Notes: generated by a model from the sequence alone, not told the origin. A DNA stretch of 64,000 bases from Theobroma cacao (GCF_000208745.1 NC_030850.1:15906498-15970497); one strand, 5' to 3'. Positions 20,870 to 34,791 are shown, counted from the first letter of the stretch. Numbers and translations: made by a program.

Positions 20870-23802
20870 CTTTCCTATCACTCCAAAGTGAATTAACAAT
20901 CTCAACTACAAAATATTCACAAATCAAATCTCTAGTCATTCTCAACACTTAAAACCCAATACTAGTTTACTACTCCCCTTGATAGCTTTGTAACTTTGAA
21001 CTTCTTTCCAAAAGCTCTCAAGCTATTAATAAAGCTTTCTCTTTCTCTCTCTAAAACACCTAACTAGTGAGAGAGTATGGAAACAAGAATTTCAACATTT
21101 TCAAGGGTTTTAAAGTGAAAGAGTATAAGAATACAAGGGTTCTAGTCAAAAGGGCACTATGGTATGAAAATTAGAACTAGAGAGAGAAAGTTATGAAAGC
21201 TTCACATTAAGCTTCTATGGAGGAATTGAAGAAACGTGAGAGGGAAGAGAACAAGAAGAAGAAGCTGCTGGAAATCCCAAGAAGTTGCTAGAAGGAGAGG
21301 ATATTTATAACCCAAGCTTATCCACTTCTTTGGAAATTACTAAAATGCCCCTCCACAAATTAGCTTAATCCTTGAACTCTCACACTTTTTCTTCAATTTT
21401 CCCACCTAGGGTTTGTGTTCTTTCCTTTTCTCTTCACTTCATGCTTTGGCCAGCCATATGGGTGAGACTAAGAGAGTTTTAAATAGATTTTACAAGGAAA
21501 TTCTAGAATAATCCAAGCTTGACACATGGCATGTTTCCATTGGTCCATGTGTAATACTTATCCATTAAGCAATCTCTCTCCACCACATAAAATGTTTCAA
21601 TTATCCACAATGTAAAATGTTAATGGCTAAAATCCATGGGCATGACAAGTGTCAAGTGGTGTAAAATTCCAAAAATTCCTATTTTGTCCTCGGGTGACAA
21701 AATTACCATTTTGCCCCAATAACATGAAAATCATCAAAATTTTTATTTCCTTGTCATTTCACCCATATTTTCATCCTTCATTTATGCTTTATGCCTACTT
21801 AAGCCATAATATTGTTTAAAACTTACTTTTATGGGCTTATTGAGAAAATGACGAAATTACCCTAATTAGGGATATCGCATATATTTCTATCTACAAGTCT
21901 ATAAAGGTTAAGGTCTCACAACTTAATTGACTAAGAAGCATTGTTGGTCAACTAAGAGCTCATTGCCAGAAACTGGGTTTAGAGATAGAGACGACTAAAT
22001 TGACAAAGAAGCATAGTTAGTCGACTAAGAGCATTCTATTTGAAGATTTGAATTTGAATATTAGAAGACAGATTAACAGATAGAACTATTTCAAACTATT
22101 TCTCAATGGTCAAAAACTGTCAAACATCCATCAGAGTTAGTTTTTCAAGTATAAAAACCCTCCCCAACGGCTAAGAATGCATCCAAGGCTTCCAAGTCCA
22201 AAAAGAGCTTAAAATAGCAAAAACTTCTCTGCATTCTTACTGCACTTCACTCCAATATTTGTAATTGAGATAAGCACTTCACTTTGTACCATTAAAATCA
22301 GGTTAGTGATCATAGGTACATCCTTATTTCTTTTCTTCTTGAATACTTATTTCAGGTTTATTCAAATTTGGGTTAGCTTTATTGAATGTATAGGTTCTAA
22401 CTTAGCCTAAAAAAGTTAGTTTTAGGTTTTAGTTTATCCCCGTAAAAACCATTGTGAAAGGTTTTGGCTGAGCCTGTGAAAAGCCATTATAAAAACTTGG
22501 TGAAAGCTTGGGAATTCCATCATTTATAGTGATATTGTTCAGAAAATCCTTGGTTGAACAATCAAGGTAGTAGATGTAGGTTTTTGATGGAACCACTATA
22601 AATTGTTGAGTATTGTCTGCTCTGTTTTATTTTTTCATTTTCATTCTGTCTTAAATCATTCCTTCATCTTCCGTTGAACTAGTCATTATTGATCTTCAAC
22701 TTGCCCTCAATTTGGAGCCAATTTGAGTAAGAGCCAAAAAGTGTTGTCCACCCCCCATCTAGCATATTTATTTGGGACCAACACTTTGTAAGCTTGGTGG
22801 AAAACTAAAATGAACCTAAAGAATAAGGATAAGCTTTTATAGGTCTCTCTAGAGTTTGAAGCTTTGGTTCAAGTTTTGTCTTGCTTCCAAATAGCTCAAA
22901 TGTGACTATTGGTAACTGGGGTGAAGTTTGAAACCGTTAGACACAAGTTTGAATCTAATCTAACAGGTTGCTGAAGCTTGAGGGTCGACTAGAATACTCT
23001 TAGCGTTGAATATGTTCTTTAAATTTCTCAAATTAAGGCTCCATAGTTAAGGTTTGAAGCTTTGGTTTAGGTTTTGTCTTGCTTCCAAATAGCTCAAATG
23101 TGACTATTTGTAGCTGAGGTGAAGTTTCGAGCCGTTAAATACAAGTTTGAATCTAATCTAACCATTACTGAAGCTTGAGGGCCGACTACAACACTCTTAG
23201 GGTCGACTATGTTCTTCAAATTTCTCAAATTAAGGCTCCATAGTCGAGTATAACCTTCATCTATTTGATCCATCTCATGATAGTGTGTATTTTATAAATA
23301 TAAGCTGTTATAGGCAACTATGCCTCCTCTATAGTTGATTATGTTTGTGTAAAGTCAAATTTTTTGTGCTTTTGACTTGTCAAGGTCGACTATGTCTATT
23401 CAAAACTTGATTTTCTTAAGCTTTCCAAAATAAGGTCGTCTATGGCTTTATCTTTAAGTTTTGCACTCTATCTGCCTTTGGATTGACTTGAGCTTTTTTA
23501 GGATCGACTCTTGACTTGTGTGTGGAGGTTTCTTTAGCTTTTTGGTGCTTTTCTTCAACTGTTTCTTCCGTACTTTGTTCCTACATTCAAATGACATTTC
23601 AAGGCATGTTTGCTTTTGCATTCTTAGTTGAATATGCATTGTTGAAAAGTTTATATGATGTTTTCTAATGATGCATTGCCTTTCAAACAATTTTCTAACT
23701 TTAGGGGATGTATTTGAGACAATTGCAAATACTTAGCATTAAGTTCAAGATAACATGTGATTTTTGTCAAATCAAAACTTGATGTAACTTAAGGCTAACA
23801 AT

Positions 23803-23818
23803 CTACCCATTTTTGATA
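23803..23818 (-). other. Polypurine tract of element E
   Basis: On the minus strand ATCAAAAATGGGTAGAT lies immediately before the LTR start, a worn copy of the ATCAAAAAGGGGGAGAT typical of SIRE-like copia elements. Confidence 0.7.
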
Positions 23819-26800
23819 TAACAACAACATGAGCTTATTGCATTTGAAATTTCTTGAAACCTCCCCTTAACTTAATTAGTCTCTATGCTCTTATTGAAAA
23901 CATTTAAGTATAAGTAAAAAGGAGAAATGAATATGAATTTTGAAATTCTTCCCCTCAATTTATGCATGAAGTTCAAAAATGATTTCAACATAAATTTAAC
24001 TAATATAAGAGCATTTCAATGTGCTTATAAACTTTTTCCCCTTTTTTTGTTATATAAAAAAGGTTAAGATGTGTGAGTTATAAATACTTAAACTCAAAAG
24101 ATAATTGTTAGTGACTATCATTAAATATAAGTAAGAATTAAGTCCAATAATGATTTTAACCATCAAATCAAAACATTGAGATATATTTTCATGTAAATAT
24201 TCAATCAATATATTAAGAAAAATATCCAATCATCATAATATGAGAGCATTAAATCAAGATATATTTCTAATCAGTATATATTAAAGCAAGGCATAAGGAA
24301 ATATACTCATTTAGCACATCTAAAGAGCAATATGTATAAGTTAGTCATAATATATTTCTACTTAAAATATTCAATTAAAGCATGAAGAAATATATTCAGC
24401 CATTGCAATCAAGGCACATATAGATATTTTCAACCAAGATATATTGCCATGTAGATATTCAATCCAAGCATTATGGAATATATCAATATATCATAAACAA
24501 ATCAAGATATATCTCCATTTCATATGTTTTTCAAGTTAATAAGGCGTATATCATCAATCAATCAAGAATGCCACATGTAGATATGTATATATATAGGCAA
24601 AAGTGTAGGCATTTCATCTTTGAAATTCAAATTGGATATGCATAATTAAGTATAAAACATCCATAAGGCTTTATATAATGTAAACGTGATTCAGTGATGT
24701 GTATGCAACTCTACATACTAGTATGTTCACATATTCATTTGAACAAATAATAAAGTAGCACATTAGATGCACAACCAATTATGCAAATATATTTACAAGT
24801 GTATGCACAACTAAGTATATCAAGGGATATGGCAATCATTATTCAAGCATAAATGAGAGACATCATTAAGTACAAGTTTAATATGGTGTTCAAGAGATAT
24901 TACCAATAGAGATGACCACCACTTGTTGAGATTTTACCAACATCATTATTGAAGATTTCAAGTGCTCAACAATCATAGAACAATGTCAATGGCCATTTAC
25001 CCCTTAAGCATTCACTAATTCAATTCCAACAAAGAGAAGGGATTAAATGACTAATCATATTAAAGTGTAATCTTACCTTCCCTTAGATGGATCATGAGAC
25101 AAATACGGGGATAAATCATGAGCATATGATAGATAAGCATTACAATGGATAACCAATATGTCAATCTCATATTCATATATTCAAGGAGCTCAAAAAGCAT
25201 GAGCATTTAAAAATATTCAATATATACTCCAAATACTCATAATTTCAAGACATTATGTGCATATTAGCTTCAATGCATGTCCAAAATATCATTTTGCATT
25301 AAGCACCTTTTCAAGTTTCATCATGCATTGTCCAAGCACTATCAATCCAACATTTTTAAAGAAATTCTCTAAATTATGTAAGAATGATAATTTAAGAGAG
25401 AATTTCCTCAACAACGACATATTACCATGAAAATATCACTATCATAGAGCATTGCCAAGTCATTTTGCACTTGTTGTAATTATATATAAGAGAATATTAT
25501 GATCAAGCAAGCACAAACACGATTACAAAAATTTTGGCTATCTTCACCAATCATGATTTTAATTTGTTCCACCAAATGAATGCATGGTTTCAATCAAAAA
25601 ATATGGGCATATACAAAAGATGATCAATAAAGCCTAAGATAAATGCTATTTCTCAATGTTCTATAAGCATCTAAGCATCAATAAATACCAATTGTTAAGA
25701 TTTAAGAAATAAGCATTCAATTAAGGCTCATTAGATATTCATTGCTAACTCAAGATATAGGCCATTTTTCATTTTAAACCAAGTCATTTATGATAGCCTA
25801 TAAGCTAATGTTGGATGCACACAACTCTTTAGATCATGTAATCATTTTAGGCTCATGACCGATATAGTTAACAATTAAAAGCACATTAAAAATCTTCAAC
25901 TATGTCAACACAACTTATATCATGATCTAACTTGACAATTTAAATTTCTCTTTCAAAAGCATAATCCAGGTCAAGTTATAGACTTCAAATCTTAAAATCA
26001 AGCAAAATGAGATATCATGTAAACATGTGACTTGGCAAAAATGATAGATGAACTAAACATATTTTTCATGAATTTCAATGTGTTCGTCATAACCAATTCC
26101 ATATGCATAACTAGAAATCAATTTTGAAATAATCAATTAAGCACAATCATAAAGCATATTCCAAGAATTGATTCTAAACCAAGCATTTTAACATTTCAAT
26201 TCCTCAAGAATGATTTAATCAATATAACCATATGAACATTTCATTCTCAAGAAATCATGTTATCTATGCAAGCACATGGGTAACAATAAGATCAACAAAT
26301 TCAGGCATTTATTTTCATCAAGAACAAGTCATAATCGCATTTTTAACATGTGAAAAACTTGTTCAAGTTATATATAAATATAAGCTCAAGCATGGCAAAT
26401 GATTTTCTCCCATAGGCTTATATTGATGAAATTAATTTAAGTAGTCAAATCTTATTATGCTCAGATTATCATTTTATCATCCTCATCAAATCATTTATGT
26501 TCAGGTGTAACTGCACTTCATGCTCACATTCCTTGTAGTCAATAATTTTGTACAATCAACACTCAATCATATATTTTCAAGCAAATGCAACATGAACAAC
26601 ACTCGTTGCTTAAGCAAGTAATTCACAATCAATCAAATTCATCAATCAAGCATTCTTCAAGATTAAAAGAGAAAGGAAATAGATATCACCCATTTTTTAT
26701 TTTGTGTTCAACCTTTGAATTGTTCTCCCTTGTATTTGATACCTACAAAGATCTTTTTCACTTGACATTTGGTATCTAAATTGCTTTGGATCCTTGAGGG

Positions 26801-26880
26801 TTAGTTTCAACAAATAAATGCATAAGATAATAAATTAAACAATGAATGAAGTAGAAATTTATGAGTCTAAAAGGGTTCCT
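23819..26880 (-). other. Non-coding AT-rich interior of element E
   Basis: About 3 kb between the PPT and the gag remnant, where a complete copia element would have integrase, RT and RNase H. No frame longer than about 65 codons is present and I recognise no pol motif on either strand. Part of it (24170-24560) is a degenerate tandem repeat. Either pol was replaced or the element was a non-autonomous derivative. Confidence 0.6.
24170..24560. repeat. Degenerate tandem repeat in E interior
   Basis: Recurring phrases AATCAAGATATATTTCCA, TGTAAATATTCAATCAA and GCATTAAGGAAATATA alternate with a period of roughly 95-110 bases, four copies or so, all diverged. Confidence 0.5.
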
Positions 26881-27619
26881 ACTCCTAATTTCTTATCTTT
26901 CTTTTCCTTTAACAATACTCTTCAATTTTCTATTTTTTTCTTCTAATTGATCATAATTTCTTTGGAGTATTTGAACATCAATTTTCAATTGATTTTTGTC
27001 TTCCATCAATGATTCATTCTCAATTCTAAGACTTGAAATCTTTTTTTTCTGTTAGATTTAAATCTTGAAATTCAAGAGCTAGATTCTTAAAGATACTTTC
27101 TAATCCACTATTTGTAAAAACAAATGGTTCATGAGATGAAGATCCTACCTCATAGCTTGATCTTGAATTTCGAAATTGTCTTTTTTCTTCATCCCCACTT
27201 GATGAGCTTTCATCCATAAAATCATCTTTTTCTAATTCTTTTTCATGAGTTTCACCATATAGCTCTTTTAGCTTTTTCCAAATTTCTTTGGCACTTCCAC
27301 AGTTTACGTTACCTCTTTACAAGTGCATTAAGGATAGTATGCATGGGTTTGGTATTGAGTTAATTTAAGTCAAGATCATGTTTCCATTCATCCATTTCCT
27401 TCTTAATCTTATATGGACCATCTTCAATTGTATCCAAGTTTGATAGTTGTTGGCAATGACAAAATGCCTCATTCTATATCTCCATATAAAGATGTCTTCA
27501 ACATTGAAATGTGGAGGGTCAAGGTGTGATAATCCTTCTTGAGTTTTGTAATCATCAAGTTCCATGCAAAAAAAGTTTGAAGCTGTCACGACCCAAATCC
27601 CGGGCCATGACTGGCTCAT
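26880..27619 (-). pseudogene. Gag remnant 2 in element E (SIRE-like)
   Basis: On the minus strand from 27600: DPPHFNVEDIFIWRYRMRHF then VIANNYQTW, which is the N-terminal copia gag signature (PP.F.G..Y..W..RM..F). After frameshifts come PMHTILNAL and AKEIWKKLKELYGETHEK (27250-27340) and then MDESSSSGDEEKRQFRN (from 27217) leading into a lysine/glutamate-rich coiled-coil tail (ENESLMEDKNQLKIDVQIL) to about 26880. The centre of gag, including the zinc knuckle, is missing. It lies on the far side of B2 from gag remnant 1 and partly repeats it. Confidence 0.7.
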
Positions 27620-30415
27620 GGACCCAATAGAGGTAGCTCATTAGGCCCAAGCAAGCCTCTTTATGAGATTCTATTCCTCATTCTATCCATCATCTTTAAA
27701 CCTATGTGTTGTAATTCTCGACGATGAATGTTTCAGTAATATTTTATAGCAACTGAATATTCATATTTGTATTACCTCAAAGTACTGTCATTCATTGCCA
27801 TCTGATAAAGGCATCATTATCAATCCAACACATACATACTTCATTTATAACATGACTCTTAGTAGTTTACATTACATATGCGTGTGCACGGATAAAAGAC
27901 TCTCAACTGTCAGCGGAGTGACTTTAAGTGAAGGTACCGCTACTGAGATGCCATAGTACCTACCAAGAAGACAAGCATATGTGGACACTCAATCTAGGTC
28001 CCAACTGCCTCCGAATCTGAAAACATGAAGTTTAAAAACAGTGAGTATAAACCCAGTGAGTGAACATAGGAAGGGAACAAGCAACAATAAGAAAAGTTGA
28101 TAATCATGATGCACTTATTTGAAAACAATGCAACTTAGTTCAAGTTCTTATTAAAATCCCTCCATTAAACCCCTGGTTTTTAAATTATTTAATGATGAAG
28201 GAACCATATTTAGTATGAAATTAAAAAGAGAGGAAATTTCCAACAATTATCCAAGTAAGGCAATATAAACAAAATGTTTCTCATTGCAATTAAATCAATT
28301 TACAAATAACGGTAAATTTTTAAGATTCATCATGTGCATCTCACCCAGCTCATGTGCATCCCACCACATCGTGCACATAGCCGGACATCCCATCTCACCC
28401 AACTCATGTGCATCCCACCACATCATGCACATAGCCGGACAGTATCACCATTCATCTCCCTCACCACCGTAATCACCACCAAGTGCACACTCACCCCGCA
28501 CATGCACGGTTGCATTTGTCACACAATGGTACCATTTATGACATAGTATATATATATATATATATATATATCAACATTATACAAAAACATATGGATTCAT
28601 CCTTTTACACATTTCACTTTTCACAACATCAAACACTTTATCAAGTGCTTGTTCCCAGGAAATTTTAAAGCAAAAACCAATGAAATTTCCAAATGATTCA
28701 CTGAAACAAGTAAACATTTCCCCAAAACATTTTGAAATGCAAGTTCACTCACCTTATGATAGCGGGATATTATATCGCTCTTTGTTCAAAGGCGTATCTA
28801 GCTATTCTACTTGCCGGTCACTCGTTATTCCCTCCGGCACGCCACCACCGTGCACTATCTTTACTTTTGTACTTCCTAGCAACAATCCCAATTCAATATC
28901 GTTAGTGTACCTCATTTCTACTTCTCTTTTTCCTTCAATCATGAATCCTCATCCAACTAACATATATCTTGACACATTCTTTGCCAAAGTGGCCTTTATC
29001 TTTACTTGCGTAATTCTTTAGATTATGGATACCGGTAACTTATTTATGACTCTAGCACATATATAAATCTTGTCTAAGGATATTTATCAAGTTTATCCAT
29101 CATTTCCACAACAATTACCTAACATATGGCAATAACTATAAATTTACTTCTATCAACATTTTCTAAGGCTACATGTACCACCATCCTCATTTACATGTTG
29201 CCACCAAGCATAACATTAATATTCATTCGTGCACACACCAAAATGCGTAACCTTTTAAACCTTTCCTAACAACACATATCTACACACAAAACTTCCAATC
29301 AATATAATTGTCTTCCAACCATACCTATCACATCACAATAACCATACATATGCACGTAATCATTCTCACCATACTAGACCAATCATAAGCTTCAAATTGT
29401 AGCATTAAGCTTACCACTTGGTTTTAGCTGGAATTTCACCAAATGAAATTCATAATTTCTTCACACCCATGGTCACCATAGCTGCCACAAAATGATTCAC
29501 ACATTATTTTTCCAAGAATTTAACCAACCATAAGCTTAAAAACACAAAATCCTTACCTTAGCTTGCTTGAATTACAAAACCAAGCTTTTCTTCCTTTTTC
29601 TCTTTTTTTCTTGCTTCTCCTCCTAGGGTTTATATGTGCTGAAAATTGGGGTTTAAAACTTTCAGTTTAGCGCCCAATAAGTTTGGAGAAGAAAGAAGTA
29701 AGAAAAGAAAGGAAATAAGAAGAAAACAAGGAAAAGAAATTGAAAAACTCCATTTTCATGGTGGTAAAGGTGAATATGGCGTTGGGTGGGGAGGAAGAAA
29801 AAAAAAGTTGCTAGAAGCTGGTGGAAGCTGCTGGATAATGATATTTATAGCCAAAGCTTATCCAATTTTTGATGCAATTACAATAATGCCCTTAACAAGG
29901 TGGCTTATCTTACTCCTATCCTTTGTGCAATCTTTTTAATCTTTTAACACTGAGAAAAGGTCCAAAATCCTCTAAAAAGGTCCCTTGAATAGCCTCCCAA
30001 AAGCCCTAGCTTCCAAAGTCCCATAAAATTGTTAATTGTGGAAAATACGGTGAGGGCCGCGGTTCTTAATTTCCAGCATCGCGACGCTCAAAGGTTCTGC
30101 CAAATTCTGTTCCTTTGGCACAGTATTTTCATTTTAACAAAGATTTTGACCACATTCTCGCTAGAAATGGGCAAAGTGGTAAACATTAAAGTTGTAGCCC
30201 TGCCTCTTAGCTTTCTAATGGTCTAAAAATCATGCCTCTTAGCTTTCAATTGGACTTGAAAATCCAAAACATATGCAAATAGAGCAATAGTCCATTGTGC
30301 ACCTTTCTTCACCAATTGAATTATTTTTGATCCTACTGCTATAAAAATGTAAAATAAATATAAATAACATAAAACTAGCATTATTAGCCACCATATAAAG
30401 GTACGGGGTACTATA
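27584..30415 (-). repeat. Element B2, left LTR (3' LTR)
   Basis: It runs from TGTCACGACCCAAATC to GGGGTACTATA on the plus strand, 2832 bases. It contains a two-copy repeat of about 54 bases (28335-28445), a TA tract (28545-28571) and a 113-codon open frame (28680-29021) that I judge fortuitous. Confidence 0.82.
28335..28445 (+). repeat. Two-copy 54-base repeat in B2 left LTR
   Basis: CTCATGTGCATCCCACCACA followed by TCGTGCACATAGCCGGACA occurs twice; the same pair is in the right LTR at 38046-38142. B1 has a related longer array. Confidence 0.7.
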
Positions 30416-33400
30416 GTCTTCCCCACTTCAAATGAATTCGTCCTCGAATTAAAATCGGCGTAGGGTGAACAATCAAAGTTCTAAAATTCTTTTACATCAC
30501 TTCCGTTGGCCATTCTTAACATAAGATCTTGGCTTATGCATCATATCAACTTCCAATCTTTTATAGAAAACTCGACAATGTCATAATATATAATTATGTG
30601 TACTACTCTTGTTGGATTAAAACAATATCATTCTTCATCTTATGATGGGAATTCAAATATGCCATTAATTCTGGTTACACCCCAATCAAATCATCCTTAA
30701 ATCATCAATTATGCATGTTTACTTAACCATCTACAATTCCTCTATCTTGATCTTTTATCAAACCTTCCAACATTCAAGCATTTATTTCCCCCATTGACTA
30801 TAAGTCTAAATTGTCAACCCACCTCTTTTTCATTTTACATACTTCCATGCAAATTCCATTGAAACATTTCACGATACATAAAGATCAAACACTCTTTATT
30901 CATTTCATATATATTCAATATCATGGTTAATTCAAATCCGGTAACCATTGGTAACCATATTCCCAAAAAACAAAACTCCAGTACTTTCGTGATTGAGCAC
31001 TCACTAGATAAATCTTAACTCATACCACGAGGCATTTTAATAAATCATGACATTCACATACATCCTTATGATCCTAACTAATCTCTTTAATCAATAACTC
31101 AACCTCTCAAGGTTAAAGTTACTCAAAATTTTTCTTTAAAGTTTTTTTCCAAGTCTCATCTTGATTACTAATCATTTCTATATTTCCAATGTCATAATTA
31201 ATTTGCTCATCATCAATCACATACAACACATCTAACTTGAAATTCCTCCAATTTACTCCAATCGTTAGATCTCATGGCCTCATCAGTTTTTTTTTTTTCA
31301 ATTTGAAGATGAAATTAAACATTTATCTTTCCTTAAGTGCACTTTAAAATCAAGGAATCAGTTACTAAGACCTTTCCGAAATTAACTTCTTTGGCCCTTT
31401 TTACCTTAGAAAATTAAATCCATAATCCTCCATTTTGAATCATGGGATTTATGCCAATCAAGGCAGATTTTACACTTTTCTTACACAAATTCAGATGCGC
31501 AACCTTCATGTATAAGCTATAAAATTTTCCCTAAATCTCCATAAGTCAAAACTTCATATTGGAGCTATTTCATACTAATACATTCTATTCCTTCAGTCTT
31601 TAGGAAATGAAATCCGTGGCATACTTCTCTATTTGTGAACTTCATGATAACCTAACAATTTCTAGCTTACAATTAAGCTAGTTTATATGCCAAGCCTCTC
31701 AAGCTATATCCCAAAGCACCAAGTTTGATCACAATATAATAGAATTTGATGAGCTTATACCAAAAGTATAAGCACTTACCTTTAAGCTAACAATATTATA
31801 ATTAACTTATTCACTGCCAAAATCATCGATAAATTATCTTAGTCATTATCTAGTGCTATAACCACTAATAGGATATCATCATCGAATCAAATTATAACAA
31901 ACTCTGTATGAGTTTTTTTTTTGTACCAATATGCAACAAATATATCCATACATATATATTTCTAAAAATTTTTAACTTCGAGTAGTCTTAGGCATAACCA
32001 ATTCAATAAGCCACTTGTAATACTAAAATAACCATCAAATCAAGTTTGGAATCATCTCTTCTCACATTTAATCAAATCATGCTCACCATCATGTGATGAT
32101 TACACAAAGCCAATTTTGATGTTTTATTTTTCATGCAAAAACCAATCGTTAATTGGCACCATCCTTGGACACCATGTGTCTTAAAGATCGATTTTTCTTA
32201 GCCGAAATTCATATTGTAGTATTCCAACTCCAGGTCATGTCTCATTACCAAATCTTTACCCATATATGAGTACTTGAATTCTCAAATCATCATCTCTTTT
32301 CTAAGTAGATCTCTACAATTCCCATGGCGTATTTTTATTCCTTCACCATTAGTAGTATCATTTAATCAAACCGTATCACCCTCGTTCTTTAGACATTTGA
32401 AACACAATTTAACCTTTGCCTACCTTCATCAGACACTTTACCTTGATAATTACTCAAAATAAATTGAAATTTGTGGGGGAAGCATCTTTCACAATTTATG
32501 CCTTGTGTCTACAAGTATATCAAGACCATAACCTCATCAGGTCTACCTAATGGCAAGATAATCATTGCCTTAAACCAACATTTCCAAGCATCCTTACATT
32601 TGCAACATGTTTTTATACTTATGTGACATATCAGTCACAAGCCCCAACTTGACTATATAGCCATTTGCTCTTTGAGCTTTAATGTTTTCTCATTGTGAAA
32701 TATCTCTCGAAATACATCATCAGGGTGTTCACAGAGTGGATACAAGTCCATAACTTATAGTTCAATGCCTGAAGCAGTGAATACAATCTCATCGTTAGAG
32801 TTCTATCCTTATCTACCAATCATAGCTCCCATCATTTATCTTACTTTTCATTCACTCTTTCCTTAGCCTTTAACAAGGCTTAGTTTCTTGTCTCTTTTAT
32901 TTCTTAGGACTTGACTTTAGTCTGCGTAATGTTTATCTTAATACTTCACATGGTAATTTATCTCAAGAACTCTCTAACTCCCCATTTTTCTTACATACCC
33001 TTATATAAGGCAATAAAGAAACTTTTCAATTCATTTATATAAATACGTTCTAAAACCTTACAACTCTAATCAACAAAGCTGAACATCAAGTCTACTGTCC
33101 ATAATTCAGCTTACAAATCCGTCTCCATGCCACTCACATCTTGTTCTTGCTTCCTAGCATAAGATGTCCCTAGCACTACGGCGCTGGGTGGTCAGCACTG
33201 CGGCGCTACAACCATTGGAAATTTACTTTATCAAAACAATTCCCAAACTCATAAATTACAACCCCAAGTATATGCCCACATATTGATAACCTTTATTTAT
33301 TTCATGATCATGAAAACTACAATTTGTAAAACTAATTTTCTATCATACATACGCTATCAGAACATTAATTTCAACATCTATTTCACCCTTTTTGTGGTAT

Positions 33401-34791
33401 GCCAAAATCGTTGTTTAGGTATATTTCACTACTAACAATCTTATTCCTTTACCATAACATTTAGTGCAACTTTGCTTAAGCACTTGTCTCCAAATAACTC
33501 TTAAATACATAAATATCAAATTGTACACCGTTTAGTGTTAAAATCTTGATTTTCTTATCAATCCTTAACCAATTACATTTACAAAATAGACAATTCACTT
33601 AGTTGTCGCATCTCGCTCTTGCGGCCATAAGATCAAAATTGTTCTAAACTTAGGATGTAAAAACTCCCTCTTAGAGCATATCCAAAAATCAATATTTTTA
33701 AGTCCCTTAACTTTGAAGAAATCAAATTCAAAACTAATCATTTGCACCATAGTTTGCATACTAATCCAATTAGACTCTTAAATTGATCCTTTGAAGCGAT
33801 TCGTACATCCAGCTCAAATTTAAAACTCCATAAGGCATTTAGACTAGAATCAATTTTCTTAAGTCATTTAACTTTAAACTACCACATTCACCACTAGTCC
33901 TTTAATTCATTGACTTCGTACTAAGCATAGCAAAATTTAAGTCCATCCTTAGAGCATATTTGCTTACTAACCTTTTACTTATTGGCCACACATCAATTAT
34001 AATAGTCACTGATTTTCACCCTTGAGCTAATTCATGCACTTATAATTATAACCCAACATAGTTGAAATCAAACCTTAGGATCTCACAATCACTTAATTGA
34101 AATCAAACCCAGCTCCTTCTAAACTGCTATACACATATTCAACACAAATCCGCATATAAAATATTTCGAAAGTTCAACACCATTCATATATGGGCAGGGC
34201 AAGCTTAATTAACACAGTGCACTTACCTCCGTGCACGTGAGCATCGGTTTATACCTCCCTTAATACTTAGATTTATAAACCTCAAGTGAATCTCAACAAT
34301 CACTATTTATTCCAGTCAAAATATGCCTCTTATTACCATTATCACATGTGCCCCTTTATATTGACCTCAAAAATAATCCATAGTCATCTAATTTTTCTTT
34401 CCATTAACAACCATGGGTTCAACTCATAACTCCACCAAATAAATAAATTATTACAGATTGAACAGTCCAGCTCCACCTTCCTCCATCCCTAATCGGAGGG
34501 ATATATCATTACATTGAGCTTGTGTTAGAAGCATTTGCTTTAAGATCTCTCCAACATTGGCTCATGTCCTAGGTGGCATCTCAAACTCGGACAACGGCAC
34601 CACTTATGACCTTTATGTAAAGTTAGTGAAAAGGGTAGGTTACTAAGAATAGGCATTCATCTAGCCTCTTGTCTATGACTTGTGCTGCAGTCACAAGCCA
34701 TAAACAAGACTCTATATTAACTCCGACAACTCCGCTGACTGACACAAGAATCCTTAGGACTCTACTAAACCTAGAGCTCTGATAGCACCTT
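30416..34791 (-). other. Element B2 non-coding interior
   Basis: 4376 bases, homologous along most of its length to the B1 interior (57855-62370). In neither copy do I find gag, protease, RT, RNase H or integrase motifs; frames are under about 70 codons. The PPT-side sequence AATTCGTCCTCGAATT (30434-30449) is the reverse of the AATTCGAGGACGAATT conserved after pol in Tekay-like chromoviruses, pointing to the parent clade. The block 32829-33255 has no counterpart in B1. A GC-rich inverted motif (AGCACTACGGCGCT / AGCACTGCGGCGCT) lies at 33173-33210. Confidence 0.75.
34775..34789 (-). other. Primer-binding site of element B2
   Basis: On the minus strand GTGCTATCAGAGCTC follows the LTR end by three bases, one change from the initiator-Met complement TGGTATCAGAGC. 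Confidence 0.75.

Larger units (their letters stand above)
19307..21920 (-). mobile_element. Solo LTR D1 (gypsy, TGTCACGACCC type)
   Basis: On the plus strand it runs from TGTCACGACCCAAATT to AAGGTCTCACA, with the duplication ACTTA at 19302-19306 and 21921-21925. Its first 700 bases parallel the LTRs of B1 and B2, including GGGTCATGACCGGCGCATGG and GGGAACAAGCATACCAT. By analogy with B1, whose PBS is known, the element orientation is minus. It has no internal domain. An assembly gap (20179-20869) lies inside, right after a TA repeat. Confidence 0.85.
18920..22783 (+). mobile_element. Solo LTR A2 (SIRE-like copia family A), split by D1
   Basis: It begins TGTTGGCTTCATTAG and ends TTGGGACCAACA, with the duplication CTTTG at 18915-18919 and 22784-22788. 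Without D1 it is about 1.25 kb, in the orientation opposite to A1. It carries the TTAGTCGACTAAG unit array on both sides of D1 and a CACCCCCCATCTAGCA 3' end like A3. No internal coding region is present. Confidence 0.88.
18178..23800 (-). repeat. Element E, left LTR (3' LTR), split by A2
   Basis: 18178-18919 and 22789-23800 are collinear with the right LTR, for example GGGAGGTGAATTG..TATATT, GATTCTTG..TTTTTAAC repeats and CAGTCGAC-like motifs near the end. The 3.86-kb interruption is solo LTR A2. Net length is about 1.75 kb against 1.55 kb for the right LTR, the excess being small duplications (for example a repeated CTTGCTTCCAAATAGCTC block at 22885 and 23080). Confidence 0.8.

Noticed and set aside
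20114..20948. Long open frames across the gap in D1
   Set aside because: They consist almost entirely of undetermined bases flanked by a TA repeat; no coding evidence.
23454..23690. 78-codon minus-strand frame in the left LTR of E
   Set aside because: Falls within LTR sequence; the counterpart in the right LTR (about 42420-42660) is not open, and the composition is lysine-rich low complexity.
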